From the NCBI GenBank assembly GCA_007026445.1, contig VDMD01000181.1, forward strand, positions 1 to 39,744: DNA of 39,744 nt. Direction: 5' to 3'. Both the position numbers and the translations under genes were made by a program. Below the pieces are notes generated by a model. The model saw only the letters and a list, made by a program, of their open reading frames with translations, made no database searches and had not been told where the DNA came from. The stretch is from Schizophyllum amplum. Lineage: Eukaryota > Basidiomycota > Agaricomycetes > Agaricales > Schizophyllaceae. Positions 22,885 through 32,490 of this stretch are shown here, piece after piece; positions within the stretch are counted from its first letter, which is position 1, and each line of letters starts with the position of its first letter.

Positions 22885-25800
22885 ATGGTCGCTAACGCGC
22901 CCACCCGTCGACGTCCGTGGCCTCGTCCCTCAGCAACAAGGCCCGCACCCGCCCCTGTGATTGCTCCTGTCGCCGACGACCACATCAACCCGGTGGCCTT
23001 CCCACAGCCAAACCCAGACGCGGCAAGGCAAAAGTGATACCGCAAAAGCATTCGCAGCGTTCTATGCCAATCGCGAGGCTCTCCTCGAGCGCACGGTCGC
23101 CAACAGCACTTCGACCTTCATACTCTCGCCGCCACGACCCTCTCGAATTACGACGCTTACGAGCGCCTCTGGCTCGAGTACTTTACGCTATTCTTCCAAT
23201 CACCCAGAATCGCCGCACTCACTCTGCAAGGAGGTCAAGCGCTCCCGGAGGAGGGCGTCATCAAGTCCTTCTTCGAGTTCATCGCAAAGACGCGCGGACC
23301 CAATGGCCGCGGTCTCTCGTACATCAGTGTGACCAAGATACAGAGTGCCGTCATGGGCATGGTCAGTTTCCTCGCTCGCTTCCCCACCCATACGTTATGC
23401 TCATCTCTGCGTGTAAAGTTTATACAGGCGCGGCGTAGAGACGCCTAGCTCCGGTTACCGGGAGTCTATCAAGAATGTAAGCACGACGTGTTACGTCTCC
23501 GTACGCTTCGCTCACCCACCGCGCAGATGATAGACAGGATGGCCAAACAGACCGGCGAGATCGAGGACCGCAAACGCGAAACCCGTCTTGTGCGCAACTG
23601 CGACCTCGTCACCTTCCTCGGGGCCATTCTCGATCCCGGGCTCGCGATCGGGTCTCAGAAGACCCGTGTCTTTCTCTACTTCCTGACGACGGTCATGGCC
23701 GAGCTCGGCACGCGCATCGGCACTTGACGGAGGCGTTCAACGCGCAGGGTCTCGTCCAGTGCACTCGCTGGGCAGACACCGAGGTCTTCATCGAGGGCGG
23801 CAACCAGTGGGGGCTGGACATGCGCGTGTTCTTCACCTTCCGCTGGATGAAGAATCACAAGCATGACTCCGAGAGCTTCAAAGCTTCCTGCCGCGCTCTG
23901 CACGGACCCGAGGCGCACACCGACCCGGTCCTTCCGCTTCTCGCCATTGGCTGTCACTACGCCGTATGGGAAGAGACGGAACAAGTGCTGGAGTGGATGA
24001 CGGGGCGGCGCCGCCGCCCACAGAAAGGGTCGCGCTCACCGTACGTGACGAATTCAAGAAGACCGGCATCCTTCGGGCATCCGTTCAGCCAAAGGACTGG
24101 TCGGACCTCAACACCACTAACCAGCCACTCATGTACCAGCAACGCCCGGAGCCGCAGGCTTACAAGACGTCGAGCTCCTCGAGCGCGCACACCTACGCTG
24201 GCAAGATAGGCAGGCACTGTGGACTCGCGGACTTTCATTGGAAGGTCCTTCGATATACCCACAGCGAGCACGTCAAAAAGCACGCTGGCAAGGTTTGTCC
24301 AGCCTCCTCCTCCCTCTTTCCCTCGCAATTTTGGCTCACGACATGCTCAGGAGATCGTCGCTATCGCGATGGGTCACCGTCATGGCTCTAGTCTGAGCTA
24401 CATGACATATCGAGCTCCAGTTATCCCTGAGGACCTGCAGTCGCGCCGCCGCGGTCAGATAGAGGACACATCCTCCATCGATTTCTACAACTCCATCGCA
24501 CGCAACGCGGTCCCTCCGTCTACCGCGAGCCTTCACGAGGAGACGATCAAGCGCACGTTCACCGATTCCAAGGTCGAGAAACTTGGCCTCTTGTACGAGC
24601 AACTCGACTTCAAGGTGCACGAGAAATATGGGAAATGGACCGACGAGCTGCCCGACGTCGAGGACGACGAGTTACTAGAGGAGGCAAGGGACTTGCAGAA
24701 CAAACTCCTCCGTGCACTCTTTGACCTGACGCTCTCCGTGAGTGACGTCTCCATCGCCGGTACAAAACCTCGACTGAGACCAAGCATAGGTCACGTCCGG
24801 TCTTCCCTCCGAAACCGTCGGCCCGCCCGACGAGGAAATCTCTACGTCCAGCGAGGATACGCCATCCGAGTCTCGCAGTGCGTCGCTCGGACGGCTTATC
24901 GACGCTCTTGTCGCAGGGCACCCCTTCCTACCTCTCGTATCTCAGGACGGCGGGCGTCACGGGCGGCGCGCGGTCTTTCAAGCGTTCACATGCATGATGG
25001 GGCTGGACGAGTTGGCACTTCACCGCAAGTGCTATCTCTGCTTGCGCGAGGGAACGGACAAGGACCTCAAGGGCAACTATGGTGTGCACATGTGGAAGTG
25101 CATGGAAGCTCACTTCAGTAGCACCCACACGCGATGCCCCTTCTGTGGTGTTATCTTCCTGAACGACGACGACGAGGGAAAGGATGATGTTGGAGAGTAC
25201 GAGCAACATCGCCAACAATGCTACGTCCTCGCCATGGCAGAGTTCAATGAAAACATCGAGGCCACCGAGCTCGCAGGCCGTCCCCTGTACGTGTTTCAGG
25301 TTCCCCAACTGTCCGCACTCATGCTCACGCTTTACCCAGCGGTATTGACTCGTACAAGAGAGTTCTGGATTCCGAGAACGCTTGTCGTACCGTGTACTAC
25401 TGCCCCGTCTGCATCAATGATCACGATAATCACTGGGATAAGTGTGGCACAAAGTAAGTAGTTCCTCGGTCGACGGCGCATACATATACTCATCCCTCCC
25501 AAGCGACAAGAGCGCGAAGGAGATGATACGCTACATGATGGCCATTGCAAGACGATATTGGCACCCAAGTTTGCCCTCGAACGTACCTATTACTGTAGCA
25601 TCTACACCTGTCGCAAGAGCGCCCCGTCTGTGTATGTTGGTTCCTCGAACATCGTCGACCAGCCGCTGACCTGCCCGCAGCAAGTACGACACGGTCGGTA
25701 TGTTGGACCACTGGCACAACGTGCACGGGTACAGCCTCCTCCAGTGCGTCGACAACCGGCCAGGGCACGATCACGCACAGGACGGCACGCTCTCCTTGCG

Positions 25801-26008
25801 CGAGTCGGTCGAGCTCAGCAGCTCCGTCCCCTACGCCGAGGACAAGCACATTCTATACCCCGAGGACGTCGACCTCTTGCGTGCACGGCTCGCCGGGAAA
25901 GTGACGGGCGATGTGTTGGATGTTGCGTACGTTTGCCTGACGGAGGTCTGTCGCAAGGCGGACGCGAGGAGGCGGGCAGCAAAAGTGATTCGTGAGAAGA
26001 CCAAGTAG
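22885..26008 (+). CDS. Element gene B: tyrosine-recombinase-like protein with C-terminal Cys/His zinc-binding repeats
   Basis: Tyrosine recombinases cut and rejoin DNA through a Tyr nucleophile with an Arg-Lys-His/Arg-His set. Order seen: Pro/Arg-rich N-terminus (MVANAPTRRRPWPRPSA); a core-binding-like helical domain (NYDAYERLWLEYFTLFF, GLSYISVTKIQSAVMGM); box I ELGTRIGTLTEAFN with Arg at 23713-23715; a Lys-bearing middle (FRWMKNHKHDSESFK); box II HWKVLRYTH with Arg at 24251-24253; GHR (24372-24380); and candidate nucleophile Tyr in SYMTYRAP (24408-24410). After about 24800 come Cys/His clusters: CYLCLREG..HMWKC, HTRCPFCGV..EQHRQQC, YYCPVCINDHDNHWDKC, YYCSIYTCRK..HWHNVHG. The protein ends VCRKADARRRAAKVIREKTK. 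Introns fit at 23361-23418, 23478-23526, 24293-24352 and others. Several one-base breaks occur (about 23033, 23130, 23440 and 23722). Classification within Crypton, Starship-captain or another lineage is open. Confidence 0.6.
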
Positions 26009-26170
26009 CTGATGGACATATGAGTGCGATGACGACGTACAAATTCCGAGTGCAATTCGACTGGTAGTTCCGTAAGCTGCGAGTGGGAAGAGCGATGTAA
26101 AAGCGAGAGCGACGAAAGCGACGAAAACAAAGAATGAGAAAGCGAAAAACGAGGATATCAATAGCGAGGA

Positions 26171-26932
26171 TTAATCCTTTTCAATGGACGGCATGAGAGC
26201 GTTGAGGGCTGCCAAGGCACTCTGCGCGATGGTGACAACTTTCTTGCCGCTCTCGACCACGCGGGCGCGACGCGCCTTGTTCGTTACCGTGGCCGTGAAG
26301 GTCGTGTTCTCCAAACTGTTGACCACCTGGCCGGCGTCGAGTAGTTGTTGAAGGTCCTTTTGAAGAATCTGTAGGAAGTTGTGGACAGCATCCGCAGTCT
26401 GATCGAGGGCTTTGCATGAGCATATATGCGCCCCATTATGAGGTGGGTGGTGCACGCACTGAAGGGGCCTGGGCATCGTCCTGGCAGAATCCATCATTGT
26501 ATGCGCGATATGCAGGTCTGACGGAACGCACCATAGACACGTCTGCCTGCAGCCACTCCTCGACATCGATCACTTCGGGGACCGGCGAAGGCGTCGTCTC
26601 ACGCTTCAAAAGGCGTCAGTCATGAATTCGTATGCGCAGATCATGTACGCACCCTGACGCGCTTGCCGGCGCGACGTTCCTCGCCGGGTACAACACCGGC
26701 GCCGGGTAACACCAGCGCCAGCTCAGATGGACGCGGGTCTGGGACTTTGGCCACCGCGCGCAGTTCCGCTTCTTGGACTTGGGCGCGACAGACTCCTCCG
26801 CGACGCCAGCCGCGCGCTCCTGCTCCTGCATCTTCATCTGCAGAGCGATGCGCTCGTCCAAGCTCTGAAGGAGGCATCGAGTGCATTCCAACGGGTGGCG
26901 AGGGACATGCATACCAAGTGGTTCAGGGGCAT
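26171..26932 (-). CDS. Element gene C: small Lys/Ala-rich protein of unknown function
   Basis: Not recognised. A four-exon reading with good splice sites gives MPLNHL, then SLDERIALQMKMQEQERAAG (coiled-coil-like), a nuclear-localisation-like KSKKRK, ALVLPGAGVVPGEERRAGK, an acidic piece (PEVIDVEEWLQADVSM), and a C-terminal helical region (DAVHNFLQILQKDLQQLLDA, KKVVTIAQSALAALNALMPS) ending in IEKD (stop 26171-26173). One A seems to be missing after KSKKR. The first intron is gtatgc..ccttcag. The gene converges on gene B with 162 bp between stops. Position and character fit a nuclear accessory protein of the element, but this is inference. Confidence 0.5.
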
Positions 26933-27055
26933 CTTGACGAGGTGAGCGTAAGAGGCAAGGTATAATTAGGCCGCGATGAGTCCTCGATCATTGTTAAGTA
27001 CTGCTTGCCTTTACCATTGTTTGACATAGATAAACGCTGCTCAATACCCGCACAA

Positions 27056-27136
27056 GCCGATGTTGCCTAATGGTCTATGGCGTCGCTTTCCTACAATGTT
27101 AGGCGAAGGTTGTGGGTTCGAGTCCCATCATCGGTT
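27056..27136 (+). tRNA. tRNA-Arg(CCT), with a 7-nt anticodon-loop intron
   Basis: Cloverleaf drawn by hand: acceptor GCCGATG/CATCGGT (first pair G-U), D arm GCC..GGC with GG in the loop, anticodon stem TCGCT/GGCGA, loop TT-CCT-A interrupted after position 37 by CAATGTT, variable loop AGGTT, T arm GTGGG-TTCGAGT-CCCAT (B box GGTTCGAGTCC), discriminator T. A-box-like TTGCCTAATGG is present. The identity depends on placing the intron in the canonical position; without it the 14-nt loop would not fold as a tRNA. T4 follows at once. Confidence 0.82.
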
Positions 27137-27158
27137 TTCGATGGCCCTTTACTGTAGA

Positions 27159-27165
27159 TTTTTTT
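27159..27165 (+). terminator. RNA polymerase III T-run downstream of tRNA
   Basis: Seven consecutive T residues lie 23 nt after the tRNA end. A T4 run (27135-27138) directly at the 3' end may act first, with this as back-up. Confidence 0.5.
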
Positions 27166-27183
27166 AATTGTAAGTACTATCAG

Positions 27184-27423
27184 TCACCCAGTGTATAAAC
27201 CTACGGCTTCGTAGATTGACACACTGTCCCAAGGATAAATCGATGAAGGTAGGTACACGCATGTCTGGTCAAAAAATGGGAACTTTTCATCTAGAGGGAG
27301 GTGCGCAAAAAGTTTTTCAATCGCTTGATGTTCGATCATGTTGAACTTTCGGAAAAACCCGGTCGGGGTTTCAATTAGGCTGCAGAGCGTCGGCAGGCTG
27401 TTTCTGCTCTTTCTGCAAGCCAT
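27184..27423 (-). CDS. Possible small ORF or exon, unknown
   Basis: An ATG-started 79-codon ORF (MACRKSRNSLPTLCSLIETP...) has well-mixed amino-acid composition (FFRKFNMIEHQAIEKLF, LYTG end) unlike the nearby shadow frames. It begins 33 bp from, and divergent to, the Rpp14 start. It could be a real short gene, a single exon, or the remnant of a gene broken by the block on its left. No family is recognised. Confidence 0.22.
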   Translation of the reverse strand: MACRKSRNSLPTLCSLIETPTGFFRKFNMIEHQAIEKLFAHLPLDEKFPFFDQTCVYLPSSIYPWDSVSIYEAVGLYTG

Positions 27424-27456
27424 CCGGACATTTACAGCAGCTGTCGAGCCTTACTC

Positions 27457-27825
27457 ATGCAGACCATGACACTTACCACGGAATGCTACCATTATTTCCG
27501 TTTCTCCATCTCCCCATTATGCACAGATGCATTGACCCTGCGAAAAGCCATTGAAGACGCGTTAGGGCAAACCTTCGGTGCCACCTGCGCTAAGAGCGCG
27601 GTAGACGTGCTCTGGATATCCGAGAATGGGGACGAGTGTGTCCTGAGGACCGCAGAAGCGTAAGCAGGACATCAGTTCAGTACTTCTGAGAACGGTCGTC
27701 TCATAATTATCAGGGATGCCAGCAGATTGCTCGCCGCTATGGCTACCTACGATGGCAGTCCTCGTCTAACGCTCATAAAAGAGTCTCCCTTTCTGCCGTC
27801 GCTTTTGTCACAAGGAGGCTTGTAG
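27457..27825 (+). CDS. Rpp14/Pop5-family RNase P/MRP protein subunit
   Basis: RNase P and RNase MRP mature tRNA and rRNA precursors in the nucleus. Two exons joined by an intron at 27660-27713 (gtaagc..tcag) give about 104 aa: MQTMTLTTECYHYFRFSISP, LCTDALTLRKAIEDALGQTF (conserved helix), SAVDVLWISENGDECVLRT, LTLIKESPFLPSLLSQGGL. These match the Pfam Rpp14/Pop5 pattern. The N-terminus lacks the MVR(F/I)K-R(Y)LL start typical of Pop5, so Rpp14 is the better name. The frame is clean. Another 5' exon is possible but not needed. It lies next to a tRNA gene, probably by chance. Confidence 0.78.
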
Positions 27826-29460
27826 CGAGCATGTACCTTCAATCATCGTCTGCAAATTCTTTCAGGACTAACAAAGTCGAACTTCTCTGCCGCGAATTAT
27901 TCCACTCCTGATTTTGGACGACAGCCTACCCTTAAGACATTTTCACTGCAAGCTGGTGATTAAGCACAGTGACCACGGCCCCGTCCGAACGCTCCCGTTA
28001 TCTCAAGAGCATCTCTTACTCGCCGCTGTCGCCTTTCTGCCGCCCTCGAAGTCCTTACCTCGGCCTTGTCTGTCTGCTCCACCGCCTCGCAGCTGCCCGC
28101 TGGTTATCAGCCATCGTCCAGTGCTAATCAGTCGAATCGCCACTTCGACATGGTCGCCGTGCACCACGCTGAGAAAAGCCCTGCTGTACTGCAGCCTGCC
28201 GAGCGTCATCGGTCTCATTCGGATGCACGAGCGTCCCGAGCCTTCTCGCATTTTACCGGTGAGAACTCCGTGCGCTGACTTGCGTCGATTCTCATCGCGT
28301 CCTGCAGGTCTTCCCGTCACACCGGCGCAAATGATCTAGGTTTCACAGAGGAGCCGTGAGAGCCCCGCCATTGAGGGTAAGAGAGTCCGTGATTGGGTCG
28401 AATAGGCGAGGCGCAAATTTTGATCCGTCGTGCCACTGGTGACCTTGCGCGCTCCCGTGTCCTATTGAACAGCTACTACTGGACGGCATCTTGCCGCTCT
28501 ACGATGGCACTGGGTGGCAGGACACTGACCAGGTCCGTCCGTCCCCAAAGCCACCGTCAAACCCGCTTGTTACGGATCTCGCAGGGTAGCAGGTAGGTGG
28601 TGGCGATCTGAATTACGTGCAGTCCTCGACACCACGCACCACAATTCTACTCCTATCGGCACGTAAAAGACGCATGATCGTCGGGCGACGAGCACGCTTG
28701 GCGGAATTTTTGTGGTTCTGGCAACGGGCGACCTGGCGTAAGGAGGTAAAAGGTGCGTCCGCGAGCACTAAGGCGATATTCCCGCGCTACATACACGTCG
28801 AGCGACCCTAGCCCTCGGTCAGCCCTGAGTGAGGCCGACACATTCCTCGGCTATGAGGGTGACGATCCTTCGGTAGCTTGCGCAGGCACAAGTAGGTTTG
28901 TACCTTGTACACAGCACAGTCTAAGCCTCACGAGTCCGAGCGCGCGGTTGAGCGCCCGCATGCCCCCAACAGGCAAATGACGAACACCACGGACTTGCCC
29001 TCGAGGGCGGCTATGTGCCGCATCAACGCTGGCTGCTTATCGGCTCGAGGGCCCATGGGAAGCTCGGAGAGTTCCGACGGCCGCCTCGCAATTCAGAACT
29101 CTCTGGTGTTGCGGATGTCGAGTTCTCCTTCTGGGCAGCCGCGCTCAGGCTCGTGGTGCCGTGCTCAGGCGTACGGTGCCTCGTTTGCGCCTCGTGAGAG
29201 GTGCATCACAGCTTCCCGGAGAACGCCCAGGTGGGAAAGATGAAGGGCAGTCACGTCTGCAAAGAGGCGTTATTGCCACCGACCGTACTTCGCAGTGGCG
29301 GCTTCTGGCGTACACGGAGTTGCCGTAGGTGCGGTGGTCGCGGTGATCACCCAAACCGCCGTGGTGTTGGGCTCGAGAGCTTAGAGAATGATAATTATGC
29401 GGTACAACAACGACAGCAGAATAAACAGCCACATGCAGAGAAAAGCAGGTAAATCTGAGC
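27826..29460. other. 1.6 kb with no recognised gene; scattered ORF-like pieces
   Basis: Plus-strand pieces that might be exons include MVAVHHAEKSPAVLQPAERH (28150 on, followed by a plausible gtgaga..tgcag intron), LLLDGILPLYDGTGWQDTDQ (about 28475) and HQRWLLIGSRAHGKLGEF (about 29020). They lie in different frames and I cannot join them or name them. A broken or error-rich gene is possible. Confidence 0.3.
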
Positions 29461-30619
29461 TCACGAGCGCGCCAGGCGCTCCTTTGCGTACTCAACGAAA
29501 TCGTCGATGGTCGATGGCCAGGCCGCTAGTCTCGTGATCAGTTCAAAAATCAAGTCAAGAAAGCCGAATCGGTCACCTTCAAGATCGTACTTCTCAAACT
29601 TTGAATCAATTGTCCGAACGAACTCTAGGAACTATGACGGAAAAATCATTAGCACACACAACATGCGCAGGAGCATAAATTGGGTACCATCTGCCATGTA
29701 TCCTTGCTAATACCCTTGATGTTCTTCTCGTCCACAAACTCGAACCACATGTCCGTGAACTCGTCATTCCAGCCGTCCTCGTCGCTCATGTCCACATCGT
29801 CGTCATCGTCCCTCCGACGTACGTGTGAGAGTGCGCCGCCTTGTAGACCGTGTGGGATGAGCAGCTGCCAAAACGCCTTCGCCATATCGGCGGCTGGCAA
29901 CACCGAGTCAGTTCCGCAATTCCTGTACATTGATGCTTGGCATACGCACCAAGACTCCGCGCGCCTTCCTGGCGGGAGAATTCAAACGTGTACGCGTACA
30001 CCTTGTTGAAGTACTGGGAGTCGGACCCGAGTCGATCGCGCAACTTCATCAGCGTGTTCTGCATCGCGGGAAGCTTGTCACAGCTGAAGTGCCTCGTCAG
30101 CATGTCTCGCACGTAGTGTAACGGGCCACGCACCCTAGCCGCTTCCATCCTTCTACCCAGCCCGTCTTGGACCATGAACCGAGCCGCGGTGCCTTGAGCT
30201 CGAACGCAACCGCCAGCAGGACTACATCCTCGGGATCGACGCTCAGGTCGGAACACAGCTTGATCGTCCCGTCCGGTCCGATCTCGTCGCCTTCTGATTC
30301 TGGCGTGGGCTTAGCATCGCAGCGGGGGTAGGAGCGCGGCGCACACACCCTTGTATCGCTCAAAGAGCTCCGAGATCTTGCTCGTGGACGCCGCGGGCTC
30401 CGTCCGCCGCGCAGACGCTGCGAGAGCTTGAGGGTCGCTGTAGTACGCGTCCACAGCAACGTCCACGCGCTTGTACTTTGCTAGGAATTTCTGCGCGTCC
30501 TTTACGCTGCGACGATCGCTGTGATTAGAGCGCGCACGACGCTGGAATTGGATCACTCACGATGCGCCCGTGACCCCGCAGAACTGGGCCATGGCCTCCT
30601 CCATCTTCTTATCCACCAT
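29461..30619 (-). CDS. DCN1: DCN1-like cullin neddylation scaffold protein
   Basis: DCN1 is a scaffold-type E3 that promotes attachment of NEDD8/Rub1 to cullins, so it activates SCF-type ubiquitin ligases. A UBA-like start (MVDKKMEEAMAQFCGVTGAS, then VKDAQKFLAKYKRVDVAVDA) leads to the PONY/DCUN1 domain: SELFERYKG, GTIKLCSDLSVDPEDVVLLA, WSKTGWVEGWKRLGCDKLPA, YAYTFEFSRQEGARSL, DMAKAFWQLLIPH, ISKDTWQMFLEFVRTID and the C-terminal WPSTIDDFVEYAKERL. Introns with good sites close every apparent gap (for example in GAS|VKD, RLG|CDK, ARSL|DMA), and no frame error is needed. An unusual Asp-rich insert (RRRDDDDDVDMSDEDGW) sits before FTDMWFEFV. ATG at 30617-30619, stop at 29461-29463. The window also has an F-box gene, but no linkage is implied. 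Confidence 0.9.
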
Positions 30620-32490
30620 GATTCTCTTATGCGGGAGTGCAGCTGCTGGATGGACACGATGGGGGAAGACGCGATGATTAGGTCGATTGGACTGTGATGC
30701 AGTTATGAGGCGCACGTGGAGAGGGAATCGTCAGCCATGTTGGATCTCGCGCATTACGAATCATGTACGCACCAGGAAATTCCTGAATACGAGAGCGCTG
30801 AGGCCGCCGAGGAGAAGGAGAACTGCGAGGCCGAACGTCGTGGATGTTGAGGACAATGCGGCCTGTTCAGAGGAACGTGGTGCGCGGCCGCCCGGGATCC
30901 CCGTCCCGTTGCTCCGACAAGCTTTGCGCTTATTTGTGGCGCTCGTGTTCGCATGTTGATTGACCTTCACGGTACTGACGCAATTACCCGCGTCAAGCGC
31001 TTGCCGTCGTATCTGGCCAAGCGGCCTCCGCACCCGAGCTGACCACCTTTGGTCTCCTCTGTTCATAAAGTCAACGCTGTGCGCCCCACAAAACCAATAG
31101 CTGCTGCCTCATGCCCTTCCTCATGACATCTCGCTGAGACAGCGTCTTTATCTGATCCTCGTCTCCATCCAACCGGAGACTACAGGAGGCAGGAACGAGG
31201 TCCGTCAGCGGAGGCGCTACGGGAATATTCCCCGCTCTCGCTCATGGCTTCCTGCCTCGATACAGTACCTGCGGGTGAGTCGTGACGACCACCATCCACT
31301 CCGCTACCCATACGTGTTGGCTTCATGCACAACGTAATTCTGGTACGCTTTGCTTTGTTCCGACTGTCGCATTGCACCTCCATTGTACTCGTCACTTCAC
31401 TTGCAATGGCTATACGTTTCTCGCGGCTATCTTCTCCTTTCTCTCCTCGAAGCGCATCCCATTGCCAATGACCGTGTTGGGAATTTGAAGGCCTCCCGAG
31501 ACTGTACGTGCTTCATTGGCCTCGGTTACAGCCGACATACGCTGTGCCTCCTACCGACCCACCCTTGTTTGTTGAGTCCCTCATGTCCGTCTTCCATGCC
31601 CATCAACTTCTTCTATTAAACCTTCCCCGTGCTCAAACTCAGCGAAATTGCCCGGATTGTCCCTCGCGGCATGCAGATCCTAGAGATTCATTCAACGGGT
31701 GCCTTCTGTTAGTCCCCAGCCACACCCAATTCTCCAAGCTATACGAATCCTTTCTTACCCCGCCTTTGCTACGCGCTGACATACTTCGAAGGAACTCTGC
31801 AAGACGCCGGACACGAAGGAAGACACGTACTCCAGCAGGCCGCCTGTCCTCTTCTCTCATTGACCGGCTATGAGCGTACCACGAAAAGCGCTCTTCATAT
31901 CAACTCTCATTTGACAAGCTGCGCGAACCCCGAACCCTCTGTTGAAGGCACCCTTCGAGCGCGAATCGCCGCATACAAGACTTCCCGCACGAGGTTCGAA
32001 CCCCAGGCGGCAATGCCACGCGCACACGGGAGCAAAACGGCATCAGGCTGCCGCCGGAACAATTGAGACCGTCTCGATCATGATCAGAGCGAGATCATCA
32101 CAGGCGATGCCGTTCGCCACGCCAGACGACAGCGCCCGCCAGCGCCGGTTCTGGCCCTTTGGACACCGCGCAACTCGAGGTACTCCGTCTGCTGGACCTG
32201 CTGCGTGTCGACATACCCGTCTCTGGCTCGGAACAGGCTGTCAACGGCATGCATCTGTCATTGGTGTACAGCAAGCTGGCATTCGGTAGACTACGATGGG
32301 CGAACAGTCGGCATAGGCCCATTCGCAGCCCTCTACAGCAGTGGTATCGTAAGTACAAAGTTTCAATGTGTTGCGTAAATATAACAGTACAGATGGGAAG
32401 CAGCGGACAAGACGGATCGTTGATGTTCAAAGCAGATGAGAAAGATTTTGTGAAGATGGATGTGCGCGATGCAGCGTGGCCGTGTGGGCA
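30620..32490. other. 1.9 kb without a firmly supported gene; possible tail-anchored microprotein at 30761-30960 (-)
   Basis: On the minus strand, about 30761-30960, a frame ends with a clear hydrophobic helix (TTFGLAVLLLLGGLSALVF, then RNFLV) after a basic/polar stretch. This is the layout of a small tail-anchored ER protein such as the RAMP4/YSY6 type, but the N-terminal half does not match and the frame is uncertain. The rest (31000-32490) contains only short ORFs without motifs. Confidence 0.3.

Larger units (their letters stand above)
19937..27055. mobile_element. Putative tyrosine-recombinase mobile element flanked by tRNA sequences
   Basis: This 7-kb block separates conserved housekeeping-type genes (helicase on the left, Rpp14 on the right). 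Seen directly: a tRNA 5' half at the left edge, a perfect-looking long hairpin, a CGT-rich minisatellite, a gene with tyrosine-recombinase motifs, two companion genes, and an intact tRNA at the right edge. Left and right share ATACCC..AAGCCG plus GCCTAATGGTxxATGGCGTCGC over about 47 nt. Cryptons and Starships are known fungal elements mobilised by tyrosine recombinases. The gene content here (zinc-finger fusion plus two unknown genes) does not match what I know of either. The boundaries and mobility are inferred. Confidence 0.45.

Noticed and set aside
22350..22960. Two overlapping plus-strand ORFs upstream of the recombinase
   Set aside because: They cross the TATA-like sites and lack conserved features; they are taken as promoter and leader of gene B.
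31940..32070. tRNA-like T-arm (GGTTCGAACC) possibly belonging to a tRNA
   Set aside because: The match is mostly a short palindrome; no acceptor pairing, D arm or anticodon arm could be drawn on either strand.
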